DNA of 64,000 bases from Limnomonas spitsbergensis (lineage: Eukaryota > Chlorophyta > Chlorophyceae > Chlamydomonadales), in the NCBI GenBank assembly GCA_037349105.1, contig JAYJMM010000041.1:8802501-8866500 (forward strand). The letters are read 5' to 3'. The translations under genes were made by a program, and so were the position numbers. The notes below the pieces were generated by a model, which worked only from the letters and a program-made list of their open reading frames with translations, did no database searches and was not told the DNA's origin. This document shows positions 1 to 11,166 of this stretch, in pieces. Positions within the stretch are counted from its first letter, which is position 1; every line of letters begins with the position of its first letter.

Positions 1-1553
1 TATGTAGCATGATCTGACGGCCGTCTAGTTCAGAGTTGGTGTCAATGTTGGACACATCTCGCCATTTCGCCAGGAGGCCTTCTGGATCATGTTTGGTTTC
101 CATCATTTCTTCCACTGCATCGGGGGTATGTACTGATGTCCAGCTTGTGCATGGCTTTGTAAAGCTTCCTGGTGGCTTCCAGCTGTTTGGCGAGGCTTGC
201 CCTTTTTCCAGAGGTACCTCGTTTCCGGTAGTGGATTCCTGAGGGATTTGTCATTTTGCTGCTGCATGTTTGCATGGCAATTTGTTGGCCGGCTTGTTGT
301 GGATTATTGGCCGGCTTGTTGAGGATTGTTGTGAGCTCGGCACCGAGGTTGTTGACAGCCGTTTCCGCATTCCCCCCCTGGATGGTGGCCAAGCGGTTGC
401 TAATTTTCCCGTCTTCGGCCTCTATTTTTGTGAAGTACGGCGTGGTTTCTGTGTCTATGATATTTTGTAGCTTTGTGTGAAGTGCTTGGGTCTGACGCCC
501 AATACCTTCAGAGAAGCTGGCTATTTGCTTGGAAAAAGCTTCTTTGTCAGGGGTGGATATCGGTCTGTTTAGGACACGGGTGGGCTCCTGTATACCTTGC
601 GGTCTTTCTGATGGAATGAAGATGTCTGTATTTTTGAGTTGGACGGTTGCGAGAAGTGGGTTATGGTCTGATAGAGTGCCCTCAGAAAGGACTGACGTCT
701 TACAGTCCATTGTAGCAATGTCTAGGTTTGTCAGGATATCGTCGATATCCCTCTGTACGTTCATGTGTCCGTTGCGATCAAGCATGTAGACGAGGACCTT
801 CGTGTGAATGGCCAGTGCCGTAAAGTGGACGATGAGGGTGTCAGCCCAGAGACCTGCGTTTGCTCCGCTCTTTTGCATGGCATCCATGTATTGTCTTCGG
901 GACAAATTGGCACTTTGTCTGACCGTGCGCATGTTGAAGATTTTTGTAATTGCGTCTTCGAGACTCGCTGCTATGGAATGCCGGAGGCTTAGGATGCCGG
1001 CTTGTCTCAGCTTTAAGCTGGGGTATCCAGTGAGGTACTGCAAGCAGTCGAAGTAGCAGCCACCTACTACAAATTTATACGTATGGTCAGCTTTCAGCTG
1101 GTGCTCTTCTGCCAAAATTTTGTCGATCGGGGTAATTCTTGTTTGGATTTGATTTGCAGCCTTGTCTTTAGGGGGACGTGGTTTAGCACCCCCGACCGGA
1201 TTAAACGAATTCTTACAGCTACAGTGGGAGGTGGGCGTCAGATGCGTGGAACTGAATCTTGTGGTGCCAGGGTCAGAGGTCTCACGGGAGGCAGGATAGT
1301 CAAAGGCCTCGGTGGGGCTGGGGTTGAACATCTTGGGGGGGCCGGCATCATGGGTCCTGGAGTTTTTTGGGCCAGGAGTCTCCGGGGAATAGAGACCGGA
1401 GGCAGTGTCGAGGGGGCAGAGGTCAGAGGTATCAGGGGGGCCAAGATCGGTCTCGTGTATGGTGGAATCTGGGATCTCCGGGGGGGAAGAATTGGGGGTT
1501 GGAGGGGGGGCGGGGAGGGCAAGAAAATGTTTCGGAGACTGTGCATCCATCAT
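1..1553 (-). pseudogene. Non-LTR retrotransposon fragment: OTU-like protease joined to endonuclease tail
   Basis: The open frame from 1553 to 87 (488 aa) starts with about 100 residues rich in Pro/Ser/Thr containing repeated 'ETSDP'-like segments. Residues about 154-258 resemble an OTU cysteine protease: GGCYFDCL, with candidate nucleophile Cys166, then a helical 'YMDAMQKSG..GLWAD' segment and a hydrophobic 'ALAIHTKVLVYML' strand. Residues about 268-306 look like the end of an APE-type endonuclease (EEP) domain, with the diagnostic SDHNP at 295-299. The rest of EEP, normally about 200 residues, is missing, as is the OTU catalytic His, so an internal deletion probably joined the two domains. 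After the TGA at 87-89 a coding-like stretch continues in another frame to the window edge, implying a frameshift; any reverse transcriptase would lie outside the window. OTU-bearing LINEs (Dualen/RandI type, Chlamydomonas) are recalled from memory. The LINE call is inference. Confidence 0.6.
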
Positions 1554-1847
1554 TATAGTTAGCCTCTTCGACCTTAGGGTCCTTTTTACTCCGGCAGCGG
1601 GAGGTGGGCGTTGTTACGTATCTAGGGGGCATATTCTTCACGAGCCTTTTGAATCCCTTCACTGGAAAAGGTTGCTTCCATATGTGCCGAATGCTTGCCT
1701 ATCTTGGATTTTAGGCCCCATCTGAGAGCATTCGTATGCGCAAAATGAGTATACTTGATTTTGATGTAGTTATTTCTAGCTGATTTATGTTGCATGTGGC
1801 GCAAGTCAGATTTTCTTTTCTCAGTTTTCGATTTGTTTTCCTTTTTC
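1554..1847. other. No recognised feature
   Basis: This stretch lies between the LINE-like ORF start and the first foldback unit. I see no domain, RNA gene or repeat that I can name. It is probably the 5' part of the LINE-like element. Confidence 0.4.
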
Positions 1848-4800
1848 TTTAGGGATCTCCTTCATGGGAGACTGTAAAAAAAGTGTGCCTAGAAAAAAAA
1901 AGTGACTAAAAAAAAATCGTGGGGAAGTTTGGCACCTTTCCCGGGTTTCTTTTGGTGTATTTACTTTTCTTCAACCTTTCGCTCTTTTTCAGGGTTGTTT
2001 TCTTTCGGGTGCGAACAACCATCGGCGTGTCAGTGCGATAACGCACGGTATGCAACAACTTTTTCTGCCACCAGCAGGTATCGAACTCGCGACCTCCGCT
2101 TGATCAGCATCGTCGGTGCTAGGCTGTAAGAGCGGATTCACACCTGATTCCCATCTATCGGTTTCGCATGGTTTCGCGTGGTTTCGCGTGGTTTCAGTTC
2201 GGTTCAGTTCGACGAAACCACGCCAACTGAAACCGGTCTCGGACCACCAGTTTCAGTTCGCTGGTTTCGCAAGGTTGGCTGGTTTCGTAAGTTTCGTCAC
2301 GATTTATCGGCATTGCTCGCTGCGATCTACATACCGCGCCCTGATTTTCAAATCACAGCTTCCTCAACTGTAGTTCTTTCTACACCTCCAACTGCTCGTT
2401 GCCATAAAGGTTGTCGGCAGCAATCAGACCCCAACTACGAGGCAAGGGCGCATCAAACAGCCTGCTAGGAACGTCATGCCGAATGAGAAGGCACAGCAGT
2501 AAAGGAATGTGTTATTTGATTGAATATCTCCAATTGTCCCACCCTGAGGATGGGGTTGAGTCGGCTGAGGACGACATGCCATCCGATGTGCTCATCAGAT
2601 CAGCATGGCAATGACGACCATGCTGTCATGCTAGCCCGTGCTGTATTGTCTGTTGTTGTATGTTGCTTTCCTGGCCACTTCACTGCATAAGCTGACGTCT
2701 AAGCATGCGACGGCCGCAAGGTTCAGTTCTTCTGATGTGAATTAGGTGAGAACGCAGGTTGCGAAACCAGTCGCCAAACTGACGAACTGAACCGAACCGA
2801 ACTCGACGAACTGAACTATGTGTGAATTGGCTCTAAGCGACTGACACCAGTACGGCATTAGTCACGGACGATTGGGTGGGTGGCGGGCGAGAGGTGTCAT
2901 CGCCGCGCGGCCAAAAAGCTTCACGAATACACATCGCCTTCACCCGACGTTGAGCACAATATAACCACATTGCTAATGCGCTGCTTTTGATCGAGGCCGC
3001 ACTTGCGGCATAACACTGCGTTGCAACCCAGGCCTTGCATGCCGAGCGTCGCCACTCGTTTCGGTATGTAACATGGGTGGTTGGCCGGCGAGAGATGTCA
3101 TCGGCCCCCAATTCGCAGCGACTGCAATAACTTTTCGAATACATATCGCCTACACTCGACGTTGAGTGCATTAGAATCACAATGTCAATGCGCATCTTTT
3201 GATCGCCTGCCCGGTCCCTGCTGAGCGTCGTGAGCTGTCCAGGCCGGAATAGGAGGTTCTGCTGCGCGTTTTTTTTTTTTTTTTTTTTTTTTTAGTCACT
3301 TTTTTTTTCTAGGCACACTTTTTTTACAGTCTCCCATAAAGGAGATCCCTTAAAAAAAAAAAAAAAAAAAACACGCGCAGCAGAACCTACTATGCCGGCC
3401 TGGACGGCTCACGACGCTCAGCAGGCACCGGGCAGGCGATCAAAAGATGCGCATTGACATTGTGATTCTAATGCACTCAACGTCGAGTGTAGGCGATATG
3501 TATTCGAAAAGTTATTGCAGTCGCTGCGAATTGGGGGCCGATGACATCTCTCGCCGGCCAACCACCCATGCTACATACCGAACGAGTGGCGACGCTCGGC
3601 ATGCAAGGCCTTTGTTGAAACGCTGTGTTACGCCGCAAGTGCGCCCTCGATTGAAAGCAGCGCTTTAGCAATGTGGTTATATTTACTGAACGTCGGGTGA
3701 AGGCGATGTGAATTCGGAAAGGAATCGCACATTATGCGCTGCGCGGCGATGACGTTGCTCACTGGCCACCTACCCAAACCAACTGCCCACCCACCGACCA
3801 ACGGAACTAACTGCCCGTGAGTAATGCCGTACTGGTGTCAGTCGCTTATCGCCTAGACTGATCAAGCGAAGGTCGCGAGTTCGATACCTGCCGGTTGCAG
3901 AAATAATTATCGCAGACTGTGCGTGATAGCACTGACACGTCGATGGTTGTTCAACCCTGAAAGAGTGCGAAGGGTTCAAGGAAAAGAAAAGACACAAAAA
4001 GAAACCCGGGGAATGTGGCAAAGATCCCCACCCTAAAAACTGCCAGGCCTGGTTTTACAACATTACACAAGGGCCAATCGATTTTAACAATACAACCAGG
4101 TTCAGTCAATCCCTTCTGTGACACATCCACTTTAAACCTTCAGGCTTTCATCACCCACAGCACCTCACTTGCAATACAGACATTTACATACAACACTACA
4201 TTTACAATCCTAGCCACCATAACAAGCAGTTCGCCCAATTCTTGAGCATCTTTCCTAACCATCAACTTAATGGCCACACCTTACAGTTCTTCCAAGCCCA
4301 CATCAAACCTGATGACCAATCATTATCATATACATCTATCTTAGCCAAACAAAATTAGCCGTACAGCTTGGTGTCAGCCAAACATGCCTACCTAATAGCC
4401 TAACATAATCTGTCCTACCATTTCAGGTCCTACCAAACAATCATAGATCATCAAGTCAGTCCATCTTTCAAACATCCCTGTTCATCAGCCTCACCATCCC
4501 ATCCCTTCCTGCTTGATGCCCCTCCAACCTTAAACACTACAGCCTGACACCATGCGAGCCTTACGCCGCGCCTGCACGCACGTGCAGCCTCGACTGGGAA
4601 TGGCCCAGTTGCTGTGCACTCCATCGGGCTACAACAAATTACATCCATCTGGGAAAACGCAAACACACAACTCCACACACCTGCATCATGTGCAATGACC
4701 TCATCAAGGTTAATACAGCCTAACTCTAAGCCAATTACTGAATGATGCACACATGGCAGTACTGCATGCGTGGTTCATCCTCTGCACTCGGAAGCCTCGC

Positions 4801-4975
4801 ACATTCCTGCGTAGTCTGACCTTCACCTTTTCTGACCACTGCTACAAGCCTGTGTTAAAGCAACCCATGCGCCCCATATAACCCCTTGTCAGTGGGGAGT
4901 TTAGCCAGCCAAGACCTGCCATGACAAACTTCCAGCCTTCGGAAAATTAACCTGACGGGTGCCAAAGATCCCCAG
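1848..4975. repeat. Foldback (palindromic) repeat unit 1
   Basis: The unit has a long imperfect inverted repeat. The left arm at about 2837-3265 is the reverse complement of the right arm at about 3373-3845. The arms are nearly identical close to the centre and diverge outwards. Between them lies poly-T, a 57-bp module (AGTCAC..CTAGGCACAC..GGAGATCCCT, 3294-3350) and poly-A. Outside the arms are inverted copies of a tRNA-like segment (about 2040-2130 on minus, about 3828-3900 on plus). The right flank (4022-4975) recurs in unit 2. The outer module at 1848-1910 is an inverted copy of the central 57-bp module. No transposase is present, so this is probably a nonautonomous or composite element. 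Confidence 0.6.
2130..2833. mobile_element. PIF/Harbinger-like MITE (704 bp)
   Basis: The ends are inverted repeats matching at 12 of 14 positions: GAGCGGATTCACAC at the left and GAGCCAATTCACAC read inward from the right. The element is flanked by direct TAA triplets (2127-2129 and 2834-2836). The uninterrupted sequence, 'GGCTGTAAGCGACTG', occurs in the sister unit at about 5250, which shows that this block is an insertion. A 3-bp TAA/TTA duplication is typical of PIF/Harbinger. The interior has GGTTCAGTTC-type repeats near both ends, inverted relative to each other, and no ORF of note. Confidence 0.65.
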
Positions 4976-6753
4976 GATTTTTTTTAGTCACTTTTTTTTT
5001 CTAGGCACACTTTTTTTACAGTCTCCCATAAAGGAGATCCCTAAAAAAAAAAAAAAAAAATCGTGGGGATCTTTGCCACCTTACCCGGGTTTACTTTTCT
5101 TCAACCCTTCGCTCTTTTTCAGGGTTGTTTTCTTTCGGGTGCGAACAACCATCGGCGTGTCAGTGCGATAACGCTCGGTATGCAACAATTTTTTTCTGCC
5201 ACCAGCACGTATCGAACTCGCGACCTCCGCTTGATCAGCATCGTCGGTGCTAGGCTGTAAGCGACTGACACCAGTACGGCATTAGTCTAATGATTGGGTG
5301 GGTGGCGGGCGAGAGGTGTCATCGCCGCGCGGCCAAAAAGCTTCACGAATATACATCGCCTACACCCGACGTTGAGTAAAATATAACCACATTGCTAATG
5401 CGCTGCTTTTGATCGAGGCCGCACTTGCGGCATAATACTGCGTTGCAACCCAGGCCGTGCATGCCGAGCGTCGCCACTCGTTTCGGTTTGTAGCATTGGT
5501 GGTTGGCCGGCGAGAGATGTCATCGGCCCCCAATTCGCAGCGACTGCAATAACTTTTCGAATACATATCGCCTACACTCGACGTTGAGTGCATTAGAATC
5601 ACAATGTCAATGCGCATCTTTTGATCGCCTGGCCGGTGCCTGCTGAGAGTCGTGAGCCGTCCAGGCCGGCATAGTAGGTTCTGCTGACCGTCTTTTTTTT
5701 TTTTTTTTTTTTTTTTTAGTCACTTTTTTTTTCTAGGCACACTTTTTTTACAGTCTCCCATGAAGGAGATCCCTAAAAAAAAAACGCAGCAGAACCTACT
5801 ATTCCGGCCTGGACGGCTCACGATGCTCAGCAGGCACCGGGCAGGCGATCAAAAGATGCGCATTGACATTGTGATTCTAATGCACTCAACGTCGAGTGTA
5901 GGCGATATGTATTCCAAAAGTTATTGCAGTCGCTGCGAATTGGGGGCCGATGACATCTCTCGCCGGCCAACCACCCATGCTACATACCGAAACGAGTGGC
6001 GACGCTCGGCATGCACGGCCCTTGATGCTACGCAGTGTTCCGCCGTAAGTGCGCCCTCGATTGAAAGCAGCGCATTAGCAATGTGGTTATATTGTACTCA
6101 ACGTCGGGTGTAGGCGATGTGTATTCGAAAAGCAATCGCACATTATGCGCTGCGCGGCGATGACGTCGCTCACCGGCCACCCACCCACCGAAACTAACTG
6201 CCCGTGAGTAATGCCGTACTGGTGTCAGTCGCTTATCGCCTCGCACAGACAAGACTGATCAAGCGAAGGTCGCGAGTTCGATACCTGCCGGTTGCAGAAA
6301 TAATTATCGCAGACTGTGCGTTATAGCACTGACACGTCGATGGTTGTTCAACCCTGAAAGAGTGCGAAGGGTTCAAGGAAAAGAAAAGACACAAAGAAGA
6401 AACCCGGGGAATGTGGCAAAGCTCCCCACCCTAAAAACTGCCAGGCCTGGTTTTACAACATTACACAAGGGCCAATCGATTTTAACAATACAACCAGGTT
6501 CAGTCAATCCCTTCTGTGACACCTCCACTTTAAACCTTCAGGCTTTCATCAGCCACAGCACCTCACTTGCAATACAGACATTTACATACAACACTACATT
6601 TACAATCCTAGCCACCATAACAAGCAGTTCGCCCAATTCTTGAGCATCTTTCCTAACCATCAACTTAATGGCCACACCTTACAGTTCTTCCAAGCCAACT
6701 TCCAGCCTTCGGAAAATTAACCTGACGGGTGCCAAAGATCCCCAGGATTTTTC
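4976..6753. repeat. Foldback (palindromic) repeat unit 2
   Basis: This is a second copy of the foldback unit. The left arm is about 5255-5690 and the right arm about 5785-6236. The centre again has poly-T, the 57-bp module (5717-5776) and poly-A. A further copy of the module opens the unit at 4987-5043. The right flank (6428-6697) matches 4022-4300 of unit 1 closely, then jumps to sequence matching 4926-4975, so about 625 bp are deleted relative to unit 1. Both units end in the same GGTGCCAAAGATCCCCAGGA. The Harbinger-like MITE of unit 1 is absent. Confidence 0.6.
6215..6300 (+). repeat. tRNA-like segment (possible SINE head) of the foldback family
   Basis: A sequence with a box-A-like TGGTGTCAGTCGC and, about 45 bp on, a box-B-like GAGTTCGATACC recurs at about 3828-3900 (+), 6215-6300 (+), 2040-2130 (-) and 5170-5265 (-). 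The spacing fits an internal RNA polymerase III promoter. A full cloverleaf does not fold convincingly, so this is not called a tRNA gene. It could be the head of a tRNA-derived SINE absorbed into the foldback units. Confidence 0.35.
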
Positions 6754-6759
6754 TTTTTT

Positions 6760-7085
6760 TTGAGCTAAGAGCAGAGATCTTGGAGGGACAAGGGTTTCGG
6801 ACCTCATATGGGGGAGAGGACAGAAGTTTCTGAAGTTCTATGATTGGGGTCCCCGGGTGAGTCAAGGTCAGAATTGTCAAGGGGGCCTAGGTAAGGAACA
6901 TAGGGGGTGGAGTGATTAGACGGCTCGGTTGTTGAATATAGGTCCAATAGTCCGGACGAGTGGAGAGCATGGGACTCGGGCGGGGGAAGGTTTGAGGTGC
7001 CTGATAGAGGGGGGCAGGGATCAGTGGTCTCTTGGAGGAAAATGTCAGAGGTTTTGGGGGGGCAGGGATCAGAGGTCTCGGGGAG
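6760..7085 (-). pseudogene. Pro-rich fragment resembling the LINE-like ORF N-terminus
   Basis: Read on the minus strand, this stretch encodes Ser/Pro/Thr-rich peptide with repeated 'ETSDP/ETTDP' motifs like residues 30-100 of the ORF at 87-1553. One in-frame stop interrupts it. It directly abuts the RNase H fragment at 7086. Probably a truncated copy of the same LINE-like element. Similarity was judged by eye only. Confidence 0.35.
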
Positions 7086-7446
7086 GAAAGTAGTAACCCG
7101 GCACCTTGGAGTTAGTCGGCGACGCGAAGACGTCCAAGGTGAGCATTCTCCCCTCCAATTCGCTGTGGCCTAATAACCGGGCGTACTCCTCCGGGTGCAG
7201 CGACCACTCCGTGTTGTCCTCCACCTTGGTAAAGTCGTCTGCATGTTGCTGCTCCGCGTTGTGTCTCGGCCTCCAAATGACCTTGAGCTGGGTGTCTAGC
7301 CTCTCACACAACAGCCGGACGCTCCGTACGATCAGGAAGGTGCGATCGCTGCCCTTCATCCCCATGATGCCTTGCATCCCTGGTTGACTGTCCGTGCAAT
7401 ACTGGATCCGCTTGCCTCCAAAGAGGCCCGGCAGCTGCTCGTCCAT
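7069..7446 (-). pseudogene. DIRS-like RNase H fragment (second copy)
   Basis: This 125-aa stretch is nearly identical to the C-terminal part of the RNase H ORF at 9015-9692 but lies on the opposite strand. It includes the 'WRPRHNAEQQHADDFTKVED' segment followed by 'LDVFASPTNSKVPGYY'. The combination of WxPRxxNxxAD and DxFAS is characteristic of the RNase H region of DIRS-type tyrosine-recombinase retrotransposons. It is truncated on both sides. Confidence 0.65.
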
Positions 7447-8278
7447 TCGCTGAGCTGGAGGTCGTCGTAATCGCTGTCAGGAATCCGGCAGTCTCAAATC
7501 AGGTGGCAAGAGCTTGGTATTCCATGATCCATAAAACAGCACACAGTCCAAGACAGCCCCACATGTCGAATGTGCAAAACGCTCCTAACGCGCTAGCCAA
7601 AACGCTTATGTAGTTCAGTCAGGTACTGTCGGGGAGAGTTCAGCAGACGCATGGTCGGTCCCAATTCATCACTGCCATGGAAGACAGGAAGGATCGAACA
7701 GCTTTGAAACCAAGTGAGGCAGGGTGGTATCAGCAATACTGAGTGCCCTTACTTGTCTTCTGTATCTGGTCTAAGGTAGACCGGGAACGGGGGACGAATG
7801 GAGACCGGGATAGCGTGGACAGTCGGCGAGCATCATGTTACATTAGCAGTCATACCAGCGATCATCTGATCGGCTGGTGACAGAATCACTACACCACAGA
7901 CTCTCAGTATTAGAAGGCCAAGGCAGGCCATTAAACAGTCACGCAAGATTCGGATAAGAAATTCCTTTAAAGTGTTTCAAAGGAATAAAGATAGCCTAGC
8001 TACCGGCAGCTACAAGATAGAGTGAAGCCTAGCTACCGACAGCTTACACAATAGAGTGAAGCGAAGCTACCTTCCGTAAGCCTCTATCTAGAATATGCCC
8101 GTAAGATAACATCTTCAGACTGTGCAGATAAATACACAACTACCAATCCTAAGAGCATAGCATCCTAGCTACCAACTCTATCTATCATTAGCATGGCACT
8201 TGTCATGTGCCAGCTCTGTTGCAATGAGGGTGGTGGACGACAAGCAAGGCGCCCAAGCTGAGGTTATGCCTGAACCCC
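7447..8278. other. Unassigned DNA between DIRS fragments
   Basis: No ORF or structured RNA is recognised. Around 7970-8090 a short phrase, 'TAGCTACCG(G/A)CAGCT', recurs two to three times about 45 bp apart. This may be leader sequence of the element that begins at 8279. Confidence 0.3.
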
Positions 8279-9692
8279 ATGTTCCCAAATTTATTCTTCT
8301 GCTACCAGCCAGTGCAGTACGAGCGGCTGGTTGAGATCCCACACCTAGCGGAGGAGGGCGATTTTGCCTTCACTGCCGAGGACAAGAGCGGCTATTGGCA
8401 ATGTGCCTTGCACCCGGCGATGTGGAAGTATCTCGCTTTCCAGTTCGAGGGACGAGTCTATTGCTTCACGCATTTGCCGTTCGGGGTGGCACCGGCCTGT
8501 TATGTGTACACGATGATCAAGCAAGAGATCTACCGGCCCCTGAGGGAGATGTCGGTGCTTCATGATGACGGCTCTGATAGACGACCAACTGAGCTTGCAG
8601 AGGGGTGAGGTCAGGACGGCTTTCCAGTGCGATGCGATGTGCCAGCTTTTGGAGAGCCTAGGCTGGTACCTCAGCATTCCCAAGTGCCAATTAGTGCCTA
8701 CCCAACTCGCTTTGTTCCTGGGTATGCTAGTAGACCTCAAGGAACGGGCCTTCCGCATTCCGGAGGGCAAGGCCACGAGGCTGGAGGACCAGGTGGACGA
8801 GCTGATGGAGTTGAAGACGATCACATACCGAACCATTGCGAAGTTGGCGGGCAGGGTCATGGCTCTAAGCCCAGCTTTGGAGCTGGCGCCGTTGATGGCC
8901 ATGGCCTTTATGAAGGCTATGCAGGGCAGAACCCGGTGGGACTACCAGGTCTACCCCTCTCCCGTTGCCCTCAAGGCGGACATGCTACTGGAGCTAATGA
9001 AGCGCTCGTCATGAGTGTGCAAGCGGTGGGCACAACGCTCGGTAGCCATCATGGTAGTGGGAGATGCGTCAGAGATAGCGCTCGCAGCGTACACCCCGGA
9101 CAGGGAGTTGGGGGCCCCCATCATAGTACCGTTTACAACGGAAGAGGTGGAGGCGGTGGCAAGGAATGAGTGGTCGAGCACGGCTAGGGAGTTGAGCGTC
9201 CTGGTGAATGTCTTGGGCACGCTGGACGAGCAGTTGCCGGGCCTCCTTGGAGGCAAGCGGATCCAGTATTGCACGGACAGTCAACCAGAAATGCAAGGCA
9301 TCATGGGGATGAAGGGCAACGAGCGCACCTTCCCGATCGTACGGAGCGTCCGGCTGTTGTGTGAGAGGCTAGACACCCAGCTCGAGGTCATTTGGAGGCC
9401 GAGACACAACGCGGAGCAGCAACATGCAGACGACTTTACCAAGGTGGAGGACAACACGGACTGGTCGTTGCACCCGGAGTACGCCCAGTTATTAGGCCAC
9501 AACGTATTGGAGGGGAGAACGCCCACCTTGGACGTCTTCGCGTCGCCGACTAACTCCAAGGTGCCGGGATACTACTTTTCCATGTTCTTGGGCCCTGGGT
9601 GCAAAGGGATCGACGCGTTCCTCCAGAGGTGGGACGAGGAGGCAGCTTCGGGACTCCATGAGCGGTCTCGCCCGTGTAAACGCCCAGCTTGA
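8279..9692 (+). pseudogene. DIRS/Kangaroo-like reverse transcriptase and RNase H
   Basis: The first frame (8279-8608) encodes RT motifs around 'DKSGYWQ', 'WKYLAFQFEGR' and 'THLPFGVAPA'. A frameshift near 8555 moves into the frame that reads 'ALIDDQLS', the catalytic DD motif, followed by 'LGWYLSIPKCQLVP' and 'FLGMLVD'. That frame has one in-frame TGA at 9012-9014 and then continues (9015-9692) through RNase H: 'VVGDASEIALAAY', 'YCTDSQ', 'WRPRHNAEQQHADD', 'LDVFASPTNSK'. This motif set is typical of DIRS-order retrotransposons, which use a tyrosine recombinase instead of a DDE integrase. The frameshift and the stop make it inactive. The 3' end overlaps the oppositely oriented recombinase remnant. 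Confidence 0.75.
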
Positions 9693-11166
9693 GCATAGCA
9701 GACTTGACCAGGTCGTTGAAGGAGGAGCCGCTGTAGGGGGCCTCTTTGAAGTTGCCCCGGAAAGAGGTCCAAGGGCGAAAGATGAAATGCGTCACAACAT
9801 GCTCAGTGGGGTAGCACCAGGGTTACACAGTACGGCCGTATTGGCAAAAAAAACCGTACCGTATCCGCACCGTACCGTACCGTTTGGCCGTACCGTACCG
9901 CTCGGAACTACCGTATTGTCCATTTTCTGACTAGCCCATCAAAAAACCCCGTACCGTACCGTACCCGTATCGTACCGTATGACTGTACCGTATTTCCGTA
10001 CCGGGTTACCCTAAGTAGCACAAGGCAAGGTAGTCCCACAAGCGTCGAATGAAGCACATAGCGGGATCGACGGCAAGGTGTATGAGCACGGTGTGCTAGT
10101 GAATCCGACTTCGCTTGTTGGTTTTGGTCCCGTGGGTAGGGAGGATCAGTTTCGAGCTGGGCATGGCGACGCCAGGGCTATAGGACCAGGGTTAGATCTG
10201 GCATGAATCCGATTGGTGGAGGTCAGCAAGGCAGAGCTGACCGCCATCTTTGCCGCGCATAGCGATGGTCCATGAGTAGAGGACCATCAAGGAGTGTCGG
10301 GCGTAGGTGATGCGCTCGTAGACGGACAAGCTGGCGACCTCTAGCTGGCCAAAGTGGGCTACCAACCGGGCCACGGTAGGGCCGGTCAAAGGGACGCCGG
10401 AGGTCTCCTGGTACCCGGCTTGCCCCATGTCCCGCTGATCAGCCTTGCATGTATTGCTTCACTTCCACGTTGAGGCAAGGGTTGCCGAGCCCGGTGGCCC
10501 CATAGTAGGGCCCACGGCGGCCGAGGCTCTCAAAGAGCGTGGACAAATGTCTAAAGCAGCAGGAAACCCCTTGGGGGGACGCCACAAGCATCTCACGGCC
10601 GGGCACGCGACTGCCAACATGGGCCGTGATGTAGTGGCTCTGCATGAACACCAACATTTTCTCTCCTAGGGACGGGCTGTGTGAAGGGTGTTGCAGGGTT
10701 ACCCGGCATGAAGGGGTAGCGCGCCCAGCCAGGTGGAGAGTTCTTCACCCACGGTGAGACGGCGGGCAACAGTGGTAGCCACATTGCTGTGGCTGATCAC
10801 GGTGGCAGCTTGTTCCAGAGCCGAGGTGTATAGATCATGGGCGGAGGAGGGCGCCAAAGAGGGCCGAGTGAGAAGGGAACGTTGCCCGGAGCGAGTTGTG
10901 AGCTGCGCTAGCACAACGTCACCAAGGATGTGTTGGAAAGGGGGTGTGGGCGGCGCGCGGGACGAGAGCTCCAGGCAGTGTGCCGGAGGAGGGGACTGGC
11001 GAGGGTGTGGGCCGTAAAAGCCGGAACCCTTGGCCCCGACAGGGCAAGCTACCCTGCACATAAAAAGAGATTGGGGCGATTGTACGGTCATGAACCGAGC
11101 AGTGACTCTTTTGAAGATGTAAGGTTGTCCGTAGTTACGGGCAAAGGAGAAAGCAAGCGTGACCAT
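9590..11166 (-). pseudogene. Tyrosine recombinase remnant, inverted relative to RT
   Basis: On the minus strand, coding-like segments run from 11166 down to about 9590 through several frame changes. The segment at 10428-10192 contains 'YERITYARHSLMVLYSWTIAMRGKDGGQLCLADL', here quoted in part as 'WTIAMRGKDGGQLCLADL', fitting the first catalytic-Arg region of tyrosine recombinases. Further on comes 'KLILPTHGTKTNKRSRIH'. After an interruption at 9818-10013, the segment 9795-9600 contains 'SAMLKLGVYTGETAHGV', resembling the region of the HxxR motif (His kept, Arg not seen). The opposite orientation to the RT ORF matches the Volvox element Kangaroo as I remember it. Frame breaks and the insertion make it a pseudogene. 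Confidence 0.5.
9818..10013. mobile_element. hAT-like MITE (196 bp) rich in CGTAC repeats
   Basis: The left end is CAGGGTTACxCxGTACGG and the right end read inward is TAGGGTAACCCGGTACGG, an imperfect terminal inverted repeat. The flanking octamers GGTAGCAC (9810-9817) and AGTAGCAC (10014-10021) match at 7 of 8 positions. CAGGG ends with an 8-bp duplication are the signature of hAT elements. The interior is made of degenerate CCGTACCGTACC repeats. It sits inside the recombinase remnant and splits it. Confidence 0.65.

Noticed and set aside
3828..3905. Functional tRNA gene in the foldback units
   Set aside because: Box A and box B-like words are present, but no acceptor stem or anticodon arm forms.
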